Assembly (NCBI GenBank): GCA_947623465.1
Contig: CANQGU010000006.1
Coordinates: 1 to 64,000, forward strand
DNA from: an uncultured Clostridia bacterium
Lineage (GTDB): Bacteria > Bacillota > Clostridia > TANB77 > CAG-508
Reading direction: 5' to 3'
Length of the DNA stretch: 64,000 nucleotides
The translations under genes were made by a program, and so were the position numbers. A model generated the notes under the pieces. That model searched no databases and had not been told where the DNA came from. It worked only from the letters and a program-made list of their open reading frames with translations. Shown piece by piece: positions 60,483 through 64,000 of this stretch. Each line of letters opens with the position of its first letter. The stretch's first letter is position 1.

Positions 60483-61084
60483 TATAAAAGATATGGTAGA
60501 TGTAAACACAATAATAGGAGAACCAATACAAGCTTCAAACAATACAGTAATAATACCAATTTCAAAAGTATCTTTTGGTTTTGCAGCAGGTGGAAGTGAA
60601 TTTAAAGGGGAAACAATAGACGAATATAACAGAAAAGACAAAGATGAACAAATACAATATAGATTACCATTTGGAGGAGGTGCAGGTGCTCGGTGTTTCT
60701 ATAAATCCAACTGCATTCTTAATAGTACAATCCAATATAGTAAAACTTTTACCAGTTGACCATGAAAACACTTTAGATAAAATTTTAGATTATGTACCTG
60801 ACTTAATAGAAAAAATGAATTGTATGATGAATAAATGCATACAAAATAAAAAAGATTTGGGAGATAAAATAATAAATACAATGAAAAATAAATGTAATGA
60901 ACAAAAAAATTGTGAAGAAGAAAAAAATGAACAATCAAAAGATAGTGAAGAAAAGAAAAATGAAGATAAAGAAAATAAAAAAAATTATGATCCAAGTATT
61001 GTAAAAGAAGATTTGGAACTTGATGATTTAGACGAACTTGATGAATTAGATGAGTTAGATGAACTTGATGAAGATGAACAATAA
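60436..61084 (+). CDS. ytfJ: Sporulation protein YtfJ/GerW, read through one +1 shift at CGG
   Basis: A conserved sporulation protein starting SEHPIEGLMHTAMNNIKDMV, with IIPISKVSFGFAAGGSEF and a glycine-rich GGGAGAGVSINPTAFLIV segment. That segment is restored only by skipping C60691; the unshifted frame gives ARCFYKSNC and stops at 60759. Restored length is about 215 aa. The C-terminal 60 residues are a long charged extension ending in repeated Asp-Glu-Leu units, absent from Bacillus YtfJ. AAAGGAGA precedes the ATG. Confidence 0.9.
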
Positions 61085-61093
61085 AAATTATAT

Positions 61094-61134
61094 AAAAGTG
61101 AACATTACTTATAATTTAAGCAATGTTCACTTTT
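61094..61134. terminator. Bidirectional terminator between ytfJ and the small Cys-rich gene
   Basis: AAAAGTGAACATT at 61094-61106 pairs perfectly with its complement at 61122-61134 around a 15-nt loop; A-run and T-run flank the stem. Confidence 0.85.
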
Positions 61135-61137
61135 AAA

Positions 61138-61257
61138 TTAATTTTTTTCAAAATATGCACAATTAGAAGAAGTAGAAATATTCTTTGAAGAATTAACTTC
61201 TTCATAAGTACATTCACCATTTTTTTGATATTTACAATTTTCTAAGCAAGCTATCAT
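61138..61257 (-). CDS. 39-aa Cys-rich small protein
   Basis: The predicted peptide begins MIACLENCKYQKNGECTYEE and ends CAYFEKN. The spacing Cys-x3-Cys-x7-Cys-x16-Cys suggests a single metal-binding knuckle; small CxxxC...GxC...CxYF proteins of this kind are common in Clostridia, without an assured function. GGAGG lies 11 nt upstream of the ATG. It is encoded between nth and ytfJ on the minus strand. Confidence 0.7.
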   Translation of the reverse strand: MIACLENCKYQKNGECTYEEVNSSKNISTSSNCAYFEKN

Positions 61258-61326
61258 CTAATCAAAAACCTCCATCAAAAAATACATATTTATAGCTAGT
61301 ATCTACAAAAAAAGTTAAAATATACA

Positions 61327-61954
61327 CTATTTATACGACTCACAAAAATCCTTAACAGTACACTTTTCACATAAAGGATTTCTCGCCTTGCATGTATATC
61401 TACCATGCCAAATAAACAAATGATTAACATCTTTATAATCTTTAGGGTCAATTTGTTTTAAAAGATCTTGTTCAATTTTACTTGGTTCTTTTTCATTAGA
61501 AAGTCCAAGTTTATTACTAATTCTTTTGCAATGAGTATCAACTGCAATTCCGTTTAGCTATACCAAAAACTTCAAGCATAATAACATTTGCACTTTTTCT
61601 ACCAACACCTGCAAGACTTATTAAACTATCCATATCTTGAGGAACCTGTCCATTAAAATCTTCTAAAATTTGTTTAGCACACTTTTTTATATTTTTAGCT
61701 TTATTTTTATAAAAACCACAAGGGTGGATAATATTTTCTAACTCTTCTAAATCAATATTTGCATAATCTTCAATAGTTTTACATCTTTTAAACAAACTTG
61801 GAGTTGTTAAATTTACTCTTTCATCTGTACATTGAGCAGATAAACACACAGCAACAACAAGTTCAAAAGGAGTCGTAAAATCCAAGCTGCATTTAGCATC
61901 AGGATATGTTTTTCTTAAAATATCTATCAATTCATTTATTTTATTTTTTGTCAT
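61327..61954 (-). CDS. nth: Endonuclease III, read through one +1 shift at CGG
   Basis: A helix-hairpin-helix DNA glycosylase/AP lyase that removes oxidised pyrimidines. SLAGVGRKSANVIMLEVFGIAK carries the HhH motif with the catalytic lysine. The CGG codon is at 61552-61550 (minus strand); skipping its C gives IAKGIAVDTHCKRISN, with the catalytic aspartate. The C-terminal 4Fe-4S motif (C-x6-C-x2-C-x5-C, CKARNPLCEKCTVKDFC) is intact. Restored length is 208 aa, normal. Unshifted, both the aspartate and the cluster are lost. Confidence 0.93.
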
Positions 61955-62147
61955 AATTTATACCTTCCAAATAATTATTATATCGATTCATATTATATCT
62001 ACATAATCGAAATTTGTCAAAAAGTAACAATAATCTACATAAAACATATAATAATATAAAAGTATTGGAGGTAAGTGTTAAAAAATTAGATGTGATAAAA
62101 TTTAATTTTTGAACTAAGGTGTACCTAAGAAAGGAATGATATAAAAA

Positions 62148-62297
62148 ATGAAAGGTTTTCTAAAAAAAACACTAGGGGTATGTTTAATTGGATTAGGTCT
62201 TGGAATATTAATGGTACTTCTGCTTCCAATAACAGGATGGTTAATTTTAATAGGTCTAGCAGTAATAGCTATAGGCTTTATATGGTTAGCATGTTGA
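62148..62297 (+). CDS. 49-aa membrane microprotein upstream of spoVM
   Basis: Begins MKGFLKKTLGVCLIGLGLGI; two hydrophobic stretches separated by LPITGW suggest a small hairpin membrane protein. AAAGGAATG lies upstream. It is followed by the spoVM-like gene after 16 nt, so the two are probably co-transcribed. Function unknown. Confidence 0.7.
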   Translation: MKGFLKKTLGVCLIGLGLGILMVLLLPITGWLILIGLAVIAIGFIWLAC

Positions 62298-62313
62298 AAG
62301 GGAGGTACATAGC

Positions 62314-62388
62314 ATGACAATAGTAGTAAAAAAAGTTCCAAAAGCTTTTAGAGGTATTGTTAAGTTTTTGTTTGGGATAAAAGACTAA
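62314..62388 (+). CDS. spoVM: SpoVM-like amphipathic peptide
   Basis: A 24-aa peptide MTIVVKKVPKAFRGIVKFLF ending GIKD. Length, basic amphipathic helix, and the central Pro followed by a G-I-V segment match SpoVM (26 aa in Bacillus), which recognises the curved forespore membrane and anchors SpoIVA. AGGGAGGT precedes the ATG and a terminator follows directly. The assignment rests on pattern likeness, since so short a peptide cannot be proven by eye. Confidence 0.72.
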   Translation: MTIVVKKVPKAFRGIVKFLFGIKD

Positions 62389-62400
62389 ATTTTAAAAAAG

Positions 62401-62440
62401 CTTCAGTAATTGAAGAAATTTTCAATTATTGAAGTTTTTT
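62401..62440 (+). terminator. Terminator after spoVM
   Basis: Fourteen-bp stem (62401-62414 with 62421-62434, one G-T pair) and 6-nt loop followed by a T-run. Confidence 0.88.
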
Positions 62441-62562
62441 ATTAATAATTTAAATATTCATAACAAATTATTTGTCATTAAAATTTTAAGGTAGCTTATT
62501 TTCAGGTTGATTTTTCAAATTATTTATAGTAAAATAATTAAGTAAAAAATAAAAAAAGAAAG

Positions 62563-62607
62563 AATATGTTTATAAAATCTAAATTAAATAAACCTTATAA
62601 ACATATT
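62563..62607 (+). promoter_or_regulatory. Leader hairpin of ymdB
   Basis: Perfect 13-bp inverted repeat (62563-62575 with 62595-62607) just upstream of the GAGGGAAAG ribosome site. Confidence 0.5.
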
Positions 62608-62626
62608 ATACGAGGGAAAGATAAAA

Positions 62627-63394
62627 ATGAACATTTTAGCAGTCGGAGATATAGTAGGGTCAGCAGGTATTAAAGAACTAAAAGAAAAATTACCAAAAGT
62701 AAAAGAAGAAAATAATATAGACTTTATTATTGTAAATGGAGAAAATTCAGCAGAAGGTATGGGAATTACAGAAAATAATTTTAAGGACATTATATCATGT
62801 GGTGCAAATTGTGTTACAATGGGAAACCATACTTGGGGAAAGAAAGAAATTTTCAAATTTATTGATGATCCTAAATTAATACGACCTGCAAATTACCCTA
62901 AAGAAGTATGTGGAAAAGGTTACAATATATATAATGTAAAAAATAAAAAAATAGCAGTAATAAATTTACTTGGAAGAACAGAAATGAATATTTTAACAGA
63001 TAATCCATTTGAAGTTGCAAAAAACATAGTGAATAAAATTAAAAATAATGTTGATATTATTATTGTAGACTTTCATGCAGAAGCAACAGCTGAGAAAAAA
63101 GCAATGGGATATTACTTAGACGGAGAAATTTCAATTTTATTTGGAACACATACACATATTCAAACAGCAGATGAACAAATTTTAGAAAAAGGAACAGCAT
63201 ATATTACAGACATAGGAATGACAGGGCCAAAAGATTCTGTAATAGGAATGGATAAAGATGTAGCATTAAAAAGATTTTTAACAGCGCTTCCAGAAAGATA
63301 TAAAATAGCAGAAGGAAAAGCAATGTTTAATAGTGTAATGTTTAAAATAAATGATGAAACAAACAAAGTAGAAAGCATAACAAGAATAAATTAA
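62627..63394 (+). CDS. ymdB: YmdB-type metallophosphoesterase
   Basis: A 255-aa calcineurin-like phosphodiesterase; Bacillus YmdB hydrolyses 2-prime,3-prime-cyclic nucleotides and controls biofilm/motility choice. Metal-binding motifs: AVGDIVGSAG (start), NGENSAEG, GNHTWGKKEI and FHAEATAEKKAMGYYLDG, then GTHTHIQTAD. The length is normal. It is adjacent to sporulation and DNA-repair genes and has a hairpin leader. Confidence 0.92.
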   Translation: MNILAVGDIVGSAGIKELKEKLPKVKEENNIDFIIVNGENSAEGMGITENNFKDIISCGANCVTMGNHTWGKKEIFKFIDDPKLIRPANYPKEVCGKGYNIYNVKNKKIAVINLLGRTEMNILTDNPFEVAKNIVNKIKNNVDIIIVDFHAEATAEKKAMGYYLDGEISILFGTHTHIQTADEQILEKGTAYITDIGMTGPKDSVIGMDKDVALKRFLTALPERYKIAEGKAMFNSVMFKINDETNKVESITRIN

Positions 63395-63445
63395 AACCTA
63401 TAATTAAATAAAATAAAAAAAAAAATCGACAAAAATCAAAAAAAA

Positions 63446-63488
63446 TTGACAAAAAGTATTGAATATTTAGAATAAATTGTGTTATAAT
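63446..63488 (+). promoter_or_regulatory. Promoter region of pyk
   Basis: TTGACA at 63446-63451 pairs with TAGAAT at 63468-63473 (16 nt), and TTGAAT at 63459 with a perfect TATAAT at 63483-63488 (18 nt). A 6-bp hairpin GTGCCA/TGGCAC (63496-63512) follows in the leader. Confidence 0.7.
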
Positions 63489-63542
63489 ATTTTTCGTGCC
63501 AAAAAATGGCACTATGAATATAAAGGGAAGGAAGAAAATAAA

Positions 63543-64000
63543 ATGAAGAATTTAAGAAAGACAAAAATTGTTGGAACAATAGGACCAGCTAGCGAAGATA
63601 AGCTAGATATATTATTTAAAGAAGGATTAAATGTATGTAGAATTAATTATTCACACGGAAGTTGGGAAGAACAAAAAGAAAAAACAGAAACAATTATAAA
63701 ATTAAGAGAAGAAATGGACTTACCAATAGCAATGCTATTAGACATGAAAGGTCCAGAAATAAGAACAGGAATGTTATATACTGGAAAAAACAAAAAAATA
63801 GAATTAAAAGATGGACAAAAATTCACATTAGTAAATGAAGATATTACAGGAGACGAAGAAAAAGTTTCTGTATCATATAAAGAACTATATAAAGATGTAA
63901 AACCAGGAACAAAAATATTAATAGATGATGGTGCAATAGAATTAAAAGTTGATGAAATAGTAAATAAAGACATAGTATGTACAGTAGTTCATGGAAATGG
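63543..64000 (+). CDS. pyk: Pyruvate kinase, N-terminal part (runs off the window)
   Basis: The last enzyme of glycolysis. The visible 152 residues include RKTKIVGTIGPASED, NVCRINYSHGSWEEQ and LLDMKGPEIRTG, the start of the A domain, followed by the B domain. AAGGAAGG precedes the ATG. It is separated from the gap-eno cluster and has its own promoter region. No CGG is in frame in the visible part. Confidence 0.95.
   Translation, partial: MKNLRKTKIVGTIGPASEDKLDILFKEGLNVCRINYSHGSWEEQKEKTETIIKLREEMDLPIAMLLDMKGPEIRTGMLYTGKNKKIELKDGQKFTLVNEDITGDEEKVSVSYKELYKDVKPGTKILIDDGAIELKVDEIVNKDIVCTVVHGN

Overview
This window comes from a very AT-rich, endospore-forming member of the Bacillota, most likely an uncultured lineage of Clostridia. 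Three things point there: the base composition and AGGAGG ribosome sites; the sporulation genes (complete spoIIIAA-AH operon, spoIIM, spoVM, ytfI/ytfJ); and Gram-positive gene orders (rimP-nusA-ylxR-infB-rbfA-nrnA-truB, rpsO-pnp, gap-pgk-tpiA-gpmI-eno, T-box-pheST). No tRNA gene, CRISPR array, insertion sequence or prophage was seen.

Layout. 0.1-3.3 kb: iron-sulfur assembly and tRNA thiolation (sufS, a 49-aa membrane microprotein, sufU, mnmA). 3.3-4.1 kb: a c-di-GMP riboswitch in front of an anchored protein of unknown function. 4.2-11.3 kb: transcription/translation operon. 11.4-15.4 kb: a possible degenerate HD-GYP protein, an EndoQ-like PHP protein, spoIIM and xerD. 15.5-22.9 kb: T-box-pheST, rpsO, pnp, scpA. 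23.3-31.2 kb: glycolysis, a YezG-like protein and a YebC-type regulator. 33.0-38.9 kb: spoIIIA operon. 39.2-52.0 kb: a Tad-like pilus locus with an unusual family of leaderless pilin-like proteins. 52.1-56.0 kb (minus strand): murC and a ClpE-type unfoldase. 56.3-58.1 kb: plsY-gpsA. 59.4-61.1 kb: RNase P RNA, ytfI, ytfJ. 61.1-64.0 kb: a small Cys-rich protein, nth, spoVM, ymdB and the start of pyk.

The outstanding signal is at the level of decoding. Twelve genes or gene pairs are interrupted at 18 places, and every break has the same form: an extra C directly before a GGN codon, so that CGG appears as the in-frame triplet. Skipping that C restores the family-typical protein, usually with a conserved glycine at the site. 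In my scan of the genes listed I found no CGG read as an ordinary arginine codon, while CGT, CGC and CGA are all used. The affected genes include nusA and gpsA, which are normally indispensable. The simplest reading is that CGG is not a normal arginine codon here but triggers a +1 shift, or that CGGN is read as a four-base codon. The abundant-protein genes (glycolysis, rpsO, infB, pheST, pnp) contain no such site. Genes affected this way are given below as single full-length features with the position of each skipped C.

Other recurring architecture: strong Shine-Dalgarno sequences separated from their start codon by a hairpin (four genes), promoters with a TTGCAA -35 box, two copies of a short palindromic element with co-varying arms, REP-like repeats, and intergenic repeats that copy the end of the preceding gene.
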